Shown here piece after piece: positions 45,947 through 54,691 of a DNA stretch of 64,000 nt. A model generated the notes under the pieces. The model did no database searches, had not been told where the DNA came from, and saw only the letters and a list, made by a program, of their open reading frames with translations. Position 1 is the stretch's first letter, and each line of letters begins with the position of its first letter. This DNA is from Nostoc sp. KVJ3 (lineage in GTDB: Bacteria > Cyanobacteriota > Cyanobacteriia > Cyanobacteriales > Nostocaceae). Position numbers and translations under genes: made by a program. The stretch covers positions 62,001-126,000 of the forward strand of contig NZ_WWFG01000001.1 in assembly GCF_026127265.1 (NCBI RefSeq), given 5' to 3'.

Positions 45947-45979
45947 AGCTCCCCGACTTCTTTAAGAAGTCGGGGAGCT
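45947..45979. repeat. 33-bp perfect hairpin between DUF928 gene and exoprotein 2
   Basis: AGCTCCCCGACTTCTT and AAGAAGTCGGGGAGCT form a 16-bp perfect stem around a single T. It lies 17 bp after the DUF928 stop and 50 bp before exoprotein 2. It resembles the solo hairpins found at IS200/IS605-type ends and could also act as a partial terminator or mRNA stabiliser. Confidence 0.75.
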
Positions 45980-46028
45980 GGGCTGCAACTTTATATTTAA
46001 ATAAATGTGATTCAAATGCAGGGTGCTT

Positions 46029-49000
46029 ATGAAGATTTTGCGGTTTAGCATCGCTGGATGCTTGGGGGGTGTAGGTGCGATCGCAGTTTCTATTCATCCT
46101 ACTTTTGCTCAGTTAACTCCCGATAACAGCCTGGGGAAAGAGCGATCGCAAGTCATTCCTTTTAATCAAAATAATGACCTGATCCAGGGCGGTGCGGCTC
46201 GTGGCACTAACCTATTTCACAGTTTTCAAGATTTTAACGTCGGCGTTGGTAAAGGCGTTTATTTCGTTAATCCAGACGGCATAACAAATATCTTTTCTCG
46301 CGTTACTGGTGGTAAAGAATCGAATATTTTCGGGACATTGGGTGTATTAGGTAGTGCAAATTTGTTTTTGCTAAATCCCAATGGCATTGTGTTTGGAAAA
46401 AATGCCAGTTTAGATATACAAGGTTCTTTTTTAGGAACGACAGCAAATAGTTTAGTCTTTGCCAATGGGATAGAATTTAGCGCCACAAATCCCCAAGCAG
46501 CGCCGTTGTTAGCTATCAATGTACCAATTGGTTTACAGTTTGGTTCACAACCCGGAAGTATTACTAGCCAAGCAGTGATTCGGAATTCACGGGGAAATGC
46601 TGTTGATGGTTTACGTGTTGGAACTGGCAGCAATTTAGCATTGATTGGCGGTGAAATCACCTTAGATGGTAGTTTTTTATTTAGTCAAAATGGACAATTG
46701 AAATTGGGAGCAGTCAATGGAGATACAATTGTTAGGCTAAATGTCAATGGCTCCTCATTGGGTTTTCAGTTTCCAGAAAATTTCGGACGCGCACCCATCA
46801 ACTTAACGAATGGTAGCTTCATCGCTGCAACTGGAAATAGTGCAATTGAACTATTTGGGGGGAAAATTGGGCTAAATGGTTCGTCTATTTTCGGTAGTAA
46901 TGGCGGCTCAATTGTTGTTGATGCGACTCAATTTAATTTAGATAACGACTCTGGAATTGTTAGCGGTACTGCTGGTGCAGCAAAGGGTGGTGATATTCAA
47001 ATTCAAGCTAGCGATGCAGTAACTATCGCCAACGGCAGTTCGATTTTATCTGCTAGTGATACTTCTGCTACGGGTGCGGGTGGCGATGTGAATATCAATG
47101 CCGGGAAAATCACAATTACTGGAGATGGAATACCAAAAAATATCAGTGGTATCTCTACATCTAGTAGTGGTAAAGGTAATGGCGGAAATATTACTTTCAA
47201 TGCTACGGAATCGGTTAACGTCAATGGTGGCTTTATCCAGGCAGATACTGATGGTGTAGGTAATGGAGGAAACTTAACTGTCCGAGCTACAAATGCCGTC
47301 AATATCACTAACCAAGCTTCTTTAGGACTTTTCAGTTTTAGTTCGGGTTCAACAGGTAATCTGCGGATTGAAACCGGTACTTTGCGAGTTCAAAATAATT
47401 TATTAGGAAGGGGAATAACAGCACTTTCATCTGGTGGAAGTATTGGTTCTATTTCCATTCAGGCTCAGAATGCGGTTGAGGTGACTAAAAGTAGCATATA
47501 TACAAATCTTGATATACCAATTGAAAGCAAAACTCAAGCAACAGAAGGGGATATCACTATTGAAACCCAGCGACTTAATCTTAAAGATGGGGGTGAGATT
47601 AGAACGACTACCCTTAGCAGTGCAAATGCAGCTAACATTTTTATTAAAGCTAGCGAATACGTAAATATTAGCGGTAGGAGTTATATATCAAGTGCTACGG
47701 GTTTTGGTACAGGAAATGGTGGCAATGTAACGATAGAAACGCCTCGACTCTCCCTCACTCAAGGAGGACATATTGACACCGCATCCACTCAAAGCAGTGG
47801 TAATGCTGGGAATATTACTATCCGCGCCAAGGATGTAGAATTGGACGGGTTTGTTTTTGTACCTGGTGGGGAAACAAATTTTTCTCAGCCTCAGCTACAA
47901 GAATTTCTGTCTCGGTTCGGCGGTATTCCTGATATGAGTGACTTATCTTCGGATGTGATTGAAGGTAGTAATGCCGATGTGCGGGGTGGCACAATAACTA
48001 TTGACACAGAAAACTTACGGTTGAGTAATGGTGGAAACATATCAACCTCAGTATTTGGGGGACGAGGACAAGGGGGTAATTTAGTAGTTCATGCCACTGA
48101 TTCTATTGATATTACTGGGGTTGGCTCAGAACGACTAGATGGTTCATTTGCACCATCAGGTTTATTCGCCGAATTACAAAGGGGGGGAATTGGTTCTGGG
48201 GGAAGTATTGATGTTACAACAAGACGCTTAAACCTCAGCAATCAAGGAGCAATTTCTGCCTCTACATTCAATCAAGGTAATGCGGGAAATATTACGATTA
48301 ATGCCAATCAAATTGATTTACGCAGAAATAGCGCCGTTTTAACTCAGGTTGGCAGCAAAGCTAATGGTAACGCAGGTAATATCAACATCAAAACTCAACT
48401 ATTAAATGTACAAGAAGAATCGCAGATATCATCGGCAACTTTTGGAAATGGGAATGCGGGTAATTTAACTGTACAAGCTGATAACATTATCCTGACTGGT
48501 TTAGATAGTAAGTCCCTAACTGGGATAACATCATCAGTTTACGAAGGGGGTAATGGTAAAGGTGGTGATATAGATATTACTGCCAACAAGATTAATATAC
48601 GCGATCGTGGTGAAATTGTTTCTGGTAGCATAGGTAAGGGTGACGCTGGAGATATTAAAATTAATGCTAATTTTCTAGAAATTAGTGGTGCGATCGCTTC
48701 TTTAACAAATGCGGGTAATGGTGGTGACATCACCCTCAATATCAATGATTTATTACTTTTGCGCCGTAATGGTTTAATTTCAACCACCGCAGGTAGAAGC
48801 CAAGCAGGTGGCAATGGCGGTAACATCAATATCAACTCTAAATTCATCGTCGCCATCCCCAAAGAAAATAGCGACATTAGCGCCAATGCATATACTGGTT
48901 CCGGTGGAAATGTTCAAATCAACTCGCAAGGTATCTTCGGTATCGAAGCGCGTCCACAGCCAACTGAAAAAAGTGATATTACTGCAAGTTCGCAATTAGG

Positions 49001-49334
49001 CGTTTCCGGTGTAATTAATATTAGCGCACTCGATACTAGTTCCATTCAAAACAGCTTTACTGGAATATCTCAAAACGTCATCGACACTAATGCACTTATC
49101 GCTAATAGTTGCGTTTCGCGCAGTTCCAAGCAAGGGGGTACATTCTTCATTACTGGTTCTGGCGCTTTACGCAATAGTCCAGGGGATGGATTAATTTCTG
49201 TATATTCGACTGGCGAGGTGCGTAATCTTCAACCAGCATCTCATACTTGGAAAAAAGGCGATCGCATAGTTGAACCACAAGGGCTTTATCGACTGGCTAA
49301 TGGACAGTTGGTACTCAGTCGAGAATGTCGCTGA
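46029..49334 (+). CDS. Two-partner-secretion exoprotein (filamentous haemagglutinin type) 2
   Basis: An 1101-residue TpsA paralogue of the 38268-42167 product. It has a signal peptide (SIAGCLGGVGAIAVSIHPTFA, described from residue 7), a TPS domain with FHSFQDFNVGVGKGVYFV and NPNGIVFGKNASLDIQGSF, a beta-helix of GNAGNITI/LSNGG-type repeats, and the same C-terminal block (PTEKSDITASSQLGVSG, NSCVSRS, KKGDRIVEPQGLYRLANGQ). The final 250 residues of the two proteins are much more alike than their middles. I use ATG 46029; a GTG at 46023 is in frame. No TpsB (ShlB-type) pore gene is in this window, so export must rely on a distant one. It is the last gene of the block. Confidence 0.92.
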   Translation: MKILRFSIAGCLGGVGAIAVSIHPTFAQLTPDNSLGKERSQVIPFNQNNDLIQGGAARGTNLFHSFQDFNVGVGKGVYFVNPDGITNIFSRVTGGKESNIFGTLGVLGSANLFLLNPNGIVFGKNASLDIQGSFLGTTANSLVFANGIEFSATNPQAAPLLAINVPIGLQFGSQPGSITSQAVIRNSRGNAVDGLRVGTGSNLALIGGEITLDGSFLFSQNGQLKLGAVNGDTIVRLNVNGSSLGFQFPENFGRAPINLTNGSFIAATGNSAIELFGGKIGLNGSSIFGSNGGSIVVDATQFNLDNDSGIVSGTAGAAKGGDIQIQASDAVTIANGSSILSASDTSATGAGGDVNINAGKITITGDGIPKNISGISTSSSGKGNGGNITFNATESVNVNGGFIQADTDGVGNGGNLTVRATNAVNITNQASLGLFSFSSGSTGNLRIETGTLRVQNNLLGRGITALSSGGSIGSISIQAQNAVEVTKSSIYTNLDIPIESKTQATEGDITIETQRLNLKDGGEIRTTTLSSANAANIFIKASEYVNISGRSYISSATGFGTGNGGNVTIETPRLSLTQGGHIDTASTQSSGNAGNITIRAKDVELDGFVFVPGGETNFSQPQLQEFLSRFGGIPDMSDLSSDVIEGSNADVRGGTITIDTENLRLSNGGNISTSVFGGRGQGGNLVVHATDSIDITGVGSERLDGSFAPSGLFAELQRGGIGSGGSIDVTTRRLNLSNQGAISASTFNQGNAGNITINANQIDLRRNSAVLTQVGSKANGNAGNINIKTQLLNVQEESQISSATFGNGNAGNLTVQADNIILTGLDSKSLTGITSSVYEGGNGKGGDIDITANKINIRDRGEIVSGSIGKGDAGDIKINANFLEISGAIASLTNAGNGGDITLNINDLLLLRRNGLISTTAGRSQAGGNGGNININSKFIVAIPKENSDISANAYTGSGGNVQINSQGIFGIEARPQPTEKSDITASSQLGVSGVINISALDTSSIQNSFTGISQNVIDTNALIANSCVSRSSKQGGTFFITGSGALRNSPGDGLISVYSTGEVRNLQPASHTWKKGDRIVEPQGLYRLANGQLVLSRECR

Positions 49335-49446
49335 ATGAAGATTTTCTACCATAAATTGCTTCATTTTTTGTCTCATAAGCTTTTTAGCCTATCTCGTCAC
49401 CCCGTCAAGTCGCTTCGCTCCAATTAAAAAAGTCAGGTTTATTTAG

Positions 49447-49565
49447 TTAGGACTTACGCATAAGAGATCCCCCAACCCCCTTAAAAAGGTGGCTTTTCAA
49501 ATCCCCCCCTTTTTAAGGGGGGCTAGGGGGGATCGAGGTTTCAGGTTTTGAGTGCGTAAGTCCTG
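49447..49565. mobile_element. 119-bp non-autonomous element with IS701-like ends
   Basis: The left end TTAGGACTTACGCA and right end TGCGTAAGTCCTG match the ends of the IS701-like element in nrtP (TAGAACTTACGCA). TTAG occurs on both flanks (49443-49446 and 49566-49569), fitting a 4-bp YTAR target repeat. The interior is a CCCCCCTTTTTAAGGGGGG palindrome with no coding sequence. It looks like a MITE that a related transposase could move in trans. The right target repeat overlaps the stop codon of the next gene. Confidence 0.72.
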
Positions 49566-49994
49566 TTAGTATCTGCTACTGGGAAAAAGTAGAATATCTA
49601 TTAATTCGCCCACGATCAAACCCAATACCGCTAAGATAGTTAAAATCCAAAAGGAATCTACCTTATTAAAGCCAGAAAAGCGCATTTCCAAATCAGCTAA
49701 AAGCGTAGTTGCTAAGGGTATAAGAAAAAGTCTTAATAATAATGACCAAGTTGCTACTAAAGCAATTGATGTGCTTAAAAATAATATAACAACTAAGGTT
49801 TGAGAGCCAAATTCAACTAAACGCTCTAACCAAGAAATGCTCTTTCGTACTACAGCTATAACTATAGCAGTGACAAAAGTTCCTGCGAACCAAATAATAT
49901 GATTAGCAGCAAGATACCATCCCAGGAGAATGTAAGCCAACCATAGTAATATTAAAGGCATCATAGGAATCCTATTAAAAAATTCCACATTCAT
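49566..49994 (-). CDS. Uncharacterised four-helix membrane protein
   Basis: A 142-residue protein with four membrane segments: about residues 10-28 (MPLILLWLAYILLGWYLAAN), 30-48, 62-90 and 112-135 (FWILTILAVLGLIVGELIDI). It is strongly hydrophobic with few charged residues outside loops, and I do not recognise a family. It starts at ATG 49994 and ends at TAA 49566-49568. The stop codon lies inside the TTAG target repeat of the adjacent small element, so insertion occurred exactly at the gene end without changing the protein. It is transcribed away from a long empty region upstream. Confidence 0.75.
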   Translation of the reverse strand: MNVEFFNRIPMMPLILLWLAYILLGWYLAANHIIWFAGTFVTAIVIAVVRKSISWLERLVEFGSQTLVVILFLSTSIALVATWSLLLRLFLIPLATTLLADLEMRFSGFNKVDSFWILTILAVLGLIVGELIDILLFPSSRY

Positions 49995-51077
49995 ATTGTC
50001 AATGCTTGTAAAAGCACTAATTTAATATCTTCATTGTAGTCAAATTATAAGTTCTCAATATACCAAATTTGCTCATAATATTCCTCTATCTATAGAGCAA
50101 ATTTAAGGACATACTCTTTCGTCGTGACAATATATAAATTCAGGAATCTGAGCTTTAGACACTGATAAAGTATAGAGCAACAATAGCTGACTAAATTGTA
50201 AATTTTGTACTTAGTAATCTAACTTACTTAGTTTGATGCGATCGCTTTTAGCTTCAGGTTAAAAAAATTCAGACTTATATAGCAATACAAGTATATTGTT
50301 ATGCGTATATTCCATAAAATGGTGTTTTATTTAAGACATGAAACTTGTAATTTGGGAACAATTGTATTCGGTTATAGAATACTAACAATGTGTAAATAAA
50401 TGGACTTCGACTATCAGCTATTTGCCATGAACTTTAATGAGAAGGTAGTCATAATTAACAGTGTACAACTTTGATAACTGTCCACAATGCTGTTGCACGT
50501 CTCAAGCTCATGGTAATATTATTTTACCGTCGGGAGATACTATTTATACACCAAATTGTACCCATGCTGAAACATCTAGTTAGATGCGCTACCTCCAAAA
50601 ACCAAAAAAATATTCAATCGAGTAAGAAAATCACCGAAAGCACTAATGTGTAAAGCATAGAGCTTTTGGAAGTCTGCTTATATAAGACACTAAAGAGCTA
50701 ACATAGACCTTTTTTAGGAATCACGGCAGCCAGTAAAGAAGGCATAAAACCCTCTTAAAAATGTCTAAAAATTAGACGGCAGTAAATAAAAAAGTTTTGA
50801 CATCATGTCAATTGTTTTTTGTATATCTAAAAATATCAAAAAGCCAGATTTATCATGTCAACAATACATTAACATTAGGTGTTTTCTTTAGATATTGAAC
50901 CTCTTTGTATTTAGTTACCTATATATAAAATTCCTATTTGGTTGGTTAAAACTTAAGCTCCCCTCGACCAAATGAGGCAAACGCTTAAATTTAACAACCG
51001 ATTTAGGACTGCTAGATCAATTCTGATTTAGTCACGACTTGATTATTGACAACGTAAGCAAAAGTAACAGGAAAAAC
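49995..51077. other. Long AT-rich intergenic region
   Basis: 1083 bases between the divergent small membrane protein and the 51078 gene. Apart from a possible Cys-rich micro-ORF (50461-50583) and an operator-like inverted repeat TTGACATCATGTCAA at 50797-50811, I see no coding frame, tRNA-like fold or dispersed repeat. A small RNA cannot be excluded. Confidence 0.5.
50461..50583 (+). CDS. Possible 40-residue cysteine-rich peptide
   Basis: GTG at 50461 opens 40 codons ending TAG at 50581. The peptide (MYNFDNCPQCCCTSQAHGNI, then ILPSGDTIYTPNCTHAETSS) has five Cys and two His, the composition of a small metal-binding or modified peptide. The Shine-Dalgarno support is weak (GAAGG about 17 nt upstream). 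An overlapping frame of 60 codons (50471-50653) looks less coding-like. I do not recognise a family, and chance is a fair alternative. Confidence 0.25.
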   Translation: MYNFDNCPQCCCTSQAHGNIILPSGDTIYTPNCTHAETSS

Positions 51078-51731
51078 ATGAATATCATTGTTCGTTTGTT
51101 TGGAGCGATCGCTCTCCAAGTATCTGCATTGGCTGCAATGTCTAGCATGGCAATGTCTAATGACAAGCCTCTGCGCGTCCATACCCAAGAGACTCCTACT
51201 ATTTCTCAACAGAAAGCAACACAGAGGATTTGCTCTTTAGATCCCATTGACGATTTATTACCTCCACCACAGACCAAAGCAAATAATTCTTTGCTTTCTT
51301 ACCTTGCCGAACAAGGTTTTACCCAGAATCAAGAAGGTTCTTGGGTCTGTTATGCGAACGATCCAAAAAAAGAAGGGCGTTACTTTACTCTGTTTAAGGT
51401 TAAACAAGTTGATGGCAGACTCATAGCAAGTTCTTTTTTGGATGAGGGCAATCTGATTCAGGGGCAGGAGAATCGGAGCTTGGACTTCTTTATGATGCTG
51501 ATTGAGCATCATCTGAATACCAGTCAAGAGAACCGTCAAGGTATACGTAGATATCTAGAAACCTTCGTTTCATTAGTAAAGCAAGGAAAGATCAAACCCT
51601 CGACACGTGGGTTTCTTTTTGACCAACCAAATCGGGCATTGGTCTTATATCACACACTCTCATCAGGAAATCTCAAAGGTACAGGAATCACAATCAATAT
51701 TCATTTACCTAAGAGTTCAATGGGGAGATGA
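51078..51731 (+). CDS. Uncharacterised exported protein
   Basis: A 217-residue protein with an N-terminal signal peptide (MNIIVRLFGAIALQVSALAA). The mature part includes CSLDPIDDLLPPPQTKANNS, LLSYLAEQGFTQNQEGSWVC and RSLDFFMMLIEHHLNTSQEN, a mix of helix and strand without a motif I recognise. Two Cys (in ICSLD and WVCYAN) could form a disulfide. I use ATG 51078; the frame is open upstream to a TTG at 51039. It is followed after 94 bp by another exported protein on the same strand, with a tandem-repeat tract between them. Function unknown. Confidence 0.75.
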   Translation: MNIIVRLFGAIALQVSALAAMSSMAMSNDKPLRVHTQETPTISQQKATQRICSLDPIDDLLPPPQTKANNSLLSYLAEQGFTQNQEGSWVCYANDPKKEGRYFTLFKVKQVDGRLIASSFLDEGNLIQGQENRSLDFFMMLIEHHLNTSQENRQGIRRYLETFVSLVKQGKIKPSTRGFLFDQPNRALVLYHTLSSGNLKGTGITINIHLPKSSMGR

Positions 51732-51790
51732 GGGGGATGAGTGGGATGAGGGGGACAAGGGGGATGAGGGAGATAATCAATGCCCAATGC
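51720..51790. repeat. GGGGGATGA-type short tandem repeats
   Basis: Imperfect tandem copies of GGGGGATGAG run from the end of the 51078 gene (its last codons MGR are inside) to about 51775, followed by CAATGCCCAATGCCCAAT. These are the common short tandem repeats of Nostocales intergenic DNA. Confidence 0.75.
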
Positions 51791-51825
51791 CCAATTAAAT
51801 AGCTGTCGTCTAGTGGAGGTGCATC

Positions 51826-53139
51826 TTGCCTAAATCTATTTTTCAAAGAATTGCAATGTCGAAGGCGGTTCGCTTTGCAACGATCGCATTCTCATCTGTT
51901 GCAGTAGTACTCACTACATATCAGTCTGCTTTTGCACAGCTGAATATCGGACGTTATGGTATCCAACAAGGACTGGAGTCTGAATATCTTCAGTACCAAA
52001 TCAATAACCAGAATCTGAGTCAGATGCGAGTCATCCCTGGGTGTGATGTGGGATTTGGTCTGACTTGCAATAAAACTGGAGCAGTAATCCAACGATTAGT
52101 GGAGTTAAACGGCGGAGATAGCTATCAAAACCTCCTGATACAAGCAGCCGGTGGGGAGAAAAACTTCCAGAATTTCGCTAGCTTTTACGGCAACAATCCT
52201 AATCTCTCTGCGGTACCTTTCGCCTCATTTTGGAGAAACGAATCTCCCGCCATCATGGATAGCTCTCAATACCTTCTTGGACAAGGCTTTGGTCGTAATC
52301 CAGTAGAAGGACTTGGACTTGTAACTAACCAGTTTTACTGGGCACCAAACTCAGGAGTTGATAATTCACTCAGCCTCCGTAATGGCTTACTAGACTTGAA
52401 ATTTTCATACGGACGACTGCTGTTTGAAGAAGCCTCAAAAATTTCCGATATTAAGGAGCAGATTCAATCTCTAGGTTTGTCGCCAGAGATGACAAATTTT
52501 TATTTAAATAAAATCTCTACAGGCTTGGATGCGTTGAATTCTGGAGATCAGAAACAACTCGAACAGAGGATTTTTGAACTACTATCCTATCCATACTCCG
52601 AAGATGGTGGGGAACTCGGACGACCCAATAACGCAATTCCACCAGAATTTAATCAACTCTTGGGAGAAGATATCCCAGGAGAGATATTGCTGAGTGACAA
52701 TCCAGTAGCGTTAGAGGGAGAAACAATGGCCTTCGATACTTTCCCTGGCTCTGAGGGAGATGTGTTGGTACCAGAGAGTTCTGATTCTTTTCCACTTTGG
52801 CCAGTAATCGGAATTGCGGGTATTGGTTTAATTCTGCTTCTGTTAATGGATAACGGTAGTTCTTCGGGTCAGTCACCTGTTTCTCCAGGTCAGCCACCTA
52901 TTTCTCCCAGTCAGCCACCTTTGTCTCTCACTAACAAAGGCGAATGCGATTTGATACCCAATGGTCATGGTTCCGATCACACACAGATGATTGAGGTTCC
53001 ATGTAATGTTACTCCTAAAACCCCTACGGAAGTAAGGAAGGTAGTGGAGCCATCAATGATTAAAGCGCTTGTATTACTAATTGTTTTACTATGCATAGTC
53101 CGTTACAAACACAGGTCTTTAAAAATCCGTAATTCGTAA
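51826..53139 (+). CDS. Uncharacterised exported, membrane-anchored protein (TTG start)
   Basis: A 437-residue protein with a signal peptide (VRFATIAFSSVAVVLTTYQS, then AFAQ, cleavage near residue 38), a mature domain of about 270 residues, one membrane helix at about 323-340 (PVIGIAGIGLILLLLM), a Pro/Ser-repeat linker (SPGQPPISPSQPP) and a second helix near the C-terminus (MIKALVLLIVLLCIV). GGAGGT at 51815-51820 is placed 5 nt before TTG 51826, which decides for that start over ATG 51856. I do not recognise the mature domain (IGRYGIQQGLESEYLQYQIN, PGCDVGFGLTCNKTGAVIQR). It follows the exported 51078 product and may act with it. A strong terminator for the convergent wecB lies just beyond. Confidence 0.78.
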   Translation: MPKSIFQRIAMSKAVRFATIAFSSVAVVLTTYQSAFAQLNIGRYGIQQGLESEYLQYQINNQNLSQMRVIPGCDVGFGLTCNKTGAVIQRLVELNGGDSYQNLLIQAAGGEKNFQNFASFYGNNPNLSAVPFASFWRNESPAIMDSSQYLLGQGFGRNPVEGLGLVTNQFYWAPNSGVDNSLSLRNGLLDLKFSYGRLLFEEASKISDIKEQIQSLGLSPEMTNFYLNKISTGLDALNSGDQKQLEQRIFELLSYPYSEDGGELGRPNNAIPPEFNQLLGEDIPGEILLSDNPVALEGETMAFDTFPGSEGDVLVPESSDSFPLWPVIGIAGIGLILLLLMDNGSSSGQSPVSPGQPPISPSQPPLSLTNKGECDLIPNGHGSDHTQMIEVPCNVTPKTPTEVRKVVEPSMIKALVLLIVLLCIVRYKHRSLKIRNS

Positions 53140-53224
53140 TTATTAAGACTTAGGCAGAGTAGATCCTTCAACCCCCTTAGAAAGGGGATTTTTAGTGATT
53201 TCCAAAAAAAATTATCCAATCTTC

Positions 53225-53258
53225 AAAAAAATAAAAAACCGGGGGGAAAGCCGGTTTT
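53225..53258 (-). terminator. Intrinsic terminator of wecB
   Basis: On the minus strand AAAACCGG and CCGGTTTT form an 8-bp stem around CTTTCCCC, followed by TTATTTTTTT. It lies 48 bases past the wecB stop and has all features of a factor-independent terminator. Confidence 0.85.
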
Positions 53259-53305
53259 ATGAACCCTAAAAAACAGAAATTTGGCATTTTGTTTAATCTA
53301 AGTTC

Positions 53306-54436
53306 CTAAGTTGATGTTTCTGATGAAAGACCCAAATAATTTTGTACGATCTGCAAGATGCGCTCTGCTGCATGACCATCTCCAAAAGGATTAATTGCAT
53401 TTGCCATTGCTGCATAAGCATTTGGATCGCTGAGTAACTCAGCTGCGGCAGCAAAAATGTTTTCGCTTGTAGTGCCTACAAGTTTGGCAGTACCAGCTGT
53501 CACAGCTTCTGGTCTTTCGGTGGTATCTCTCAAAACCAATACTGGTTTTCCTAAGCTGGGGGCTTCTTCTTGTAAGCCACCAGAGTCAGTGAGCAAAAGG
53601 TGCGATCGCCCAATTGCTCCCACCAGTTCGCCATAATCTAGAGGATCTGTCAAAAAAATTCGGGGATGATTCCCTAAAAGCTCTTGCAATGGCACTCGCA
53701 CTGTCGGATTACGGTGCAATGGTAGGAGCAAAGCTGTATCAGGAAACTTGTCTAAAATTTGTAAAAAGCCCTGAGCGATCGCTAACAGAGGTTCTCCCCA
53801 ATTCTCCCGCCGATGAACTGTTGCTAACAGAACGCGAGATGAATCCCAGTCTAAGCCTGATACATTACAAACTGCTTGGGTTCCAGCTATATTCAATAGT
53901 GCATCAATTACTGTGTTACCCGTCATGTGAATTTCACCCAAAACACCAGAACGATGCAAATTTTCCACAGCCCAAGGAGTCGGCGCAAAGTGTAACTGAG
54001 TAATTTGAGAAATCAACCGCCGATTAGCTTCTTCTGGGTAAGGATTGAATATATCATCAGTTCTTAACCCTGCTTCTACATGACCAACAGGGATTTTTTG
54101 ATAAAAAGCTGCCAAAGCTGCGGCAAAAGCCGTCGTAGTGTCTCCCTGCACCAGCACTAAATCTGGCTTTTTCTCCTGGAATAACGCTTCTAACCCTTGT
54201 AAACTACGACAGGTAATATCATTTAGAGATTGTTTAACCTGCATAATTTCCAAGTCATAATCTGCCTTAATCTTGAACAGCTGCATAACTTGCTCAACCA
54301 TCTCTCGATGCTGTCCAGTTAAAATTACTTGCGACTCCAAGTCTGAAGATTTCTGAAAAACCTGAATCACTGGAGCTAGTTTAATCGCTTCGGGACGAGT
54401 ACCCAAGATAATACAAACCCGTTTTTTATTAGTCAT
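53306..54436 (-). CDS. wecB: UDP-N-acetylglucosamine 2-epimerase (non-hydrolysing)
   Basis: The enzyme interconverts UDP-GlcNAc and UDP-ManNAc, supplying ManNAc units for cell-surface polysaccharides; it is cytoplasmic. The 376-residue product has the two Rossmann domains of the GT-B fold. Family motifs are clear: ILGTRPEAIKLAPVIQ at the N-terminus, VQGDTTTAFAAALAAF, GHVEAGLRTDDIFNPYPEE, LATVHRRENWGEPL and DSGGLQEEAPSLGKPVLVLRD, with substrate-binding residues in the EEAP loop. Length matches the family and no residue appears lost. It begins at ATG 54436 and ends before a strong terminator, so it is a single transcription unit or the end of one. Confidence 0.95.
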   Translation of the reverse strand: MTNKKRVCIILGTRPEAIKLAPVIQVFQKSSDLESQVILTGQHREMVEQVMQLFKIKADYDLEIMQVKQSLNDITCRSLQGLEALFQEKKPDLVLVQGDTTTAFAAALAAFYQKIPVGHVEAGLRTDDIFNPYPEEANRRLISQITQLHFAPTPWAVENLHRSGVLGEIHMTGNTVIDALLNIAGTQAVCNVSGLDWDSSRVLLATVHRRENWGEPLLAIAQGFLQILDKFPDTALLLPLHRNPTVRVPLQELLGNHPRIFLTDPLDYGELVGAIGRSHLLLTDSGGLQEEAPSLGKPVLVLRDTTERPEAVTAGTAKLVGTTSENIFAAAAELLSDPNAYAAMANAINPFGDGHAAERILQIVQNYLGLSSETST

Positions 54437-54560
54437 TTGTCATTAACATCTGTCGTTTGCCAATGGTTATAGTCAATGGTCTATGCTCAATAGTCAATAG
54501 TTGGCGGTTAATCATCACACAAACCATAAATATAAAAGAATAAATCACACAAAAAGCATG

Positions 54561-54581
54561 AAAAAACCCGGCTTAATCGGG
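54561..54581 (-). terminator. Possible intrinsic terminator
   Basis: On the minus strand ACCCGATTAAGCCGGGTTTTTT forms a short CCCG/CGGG stem followed by six T. It lies about 290 bp downstream of the FHA-oxidoreductase stop and upstream of wecB. It may end transcription from the FHA genes. Confidence 0.5.
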
Positions 54582-54605
54582 TAAGTGCGTATGCAAAAAT
54601 ATTTA

Positions 54606-54691
54606 TGTCATTGCGAGCGGAATGAAATGTAGAGAAGCAATCCCAAGGTCTTGGGATTGCTTCATTCCGCTTTGCTCCATTCGCAATGACA
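54606..54691. repeat. Palindromic dispersed repeat
   Basis: The gap 54437-54870 (434 bases) has no confident gene. TGTCATTGCGA at 54606-54616 and TCGCAATGACA at 54681-54691 are perfect inverted ends. Inside, GAAGCAATCCCAAG (54634-54647) pairs with CTTGGGATTGCTTC (54650-54663). The TGTCATTGCG end is shared with the element at 7855-8055. A 27-codon frame at 54791-54874 is probably chance or a gene-end relic. Confidence 0.75.
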
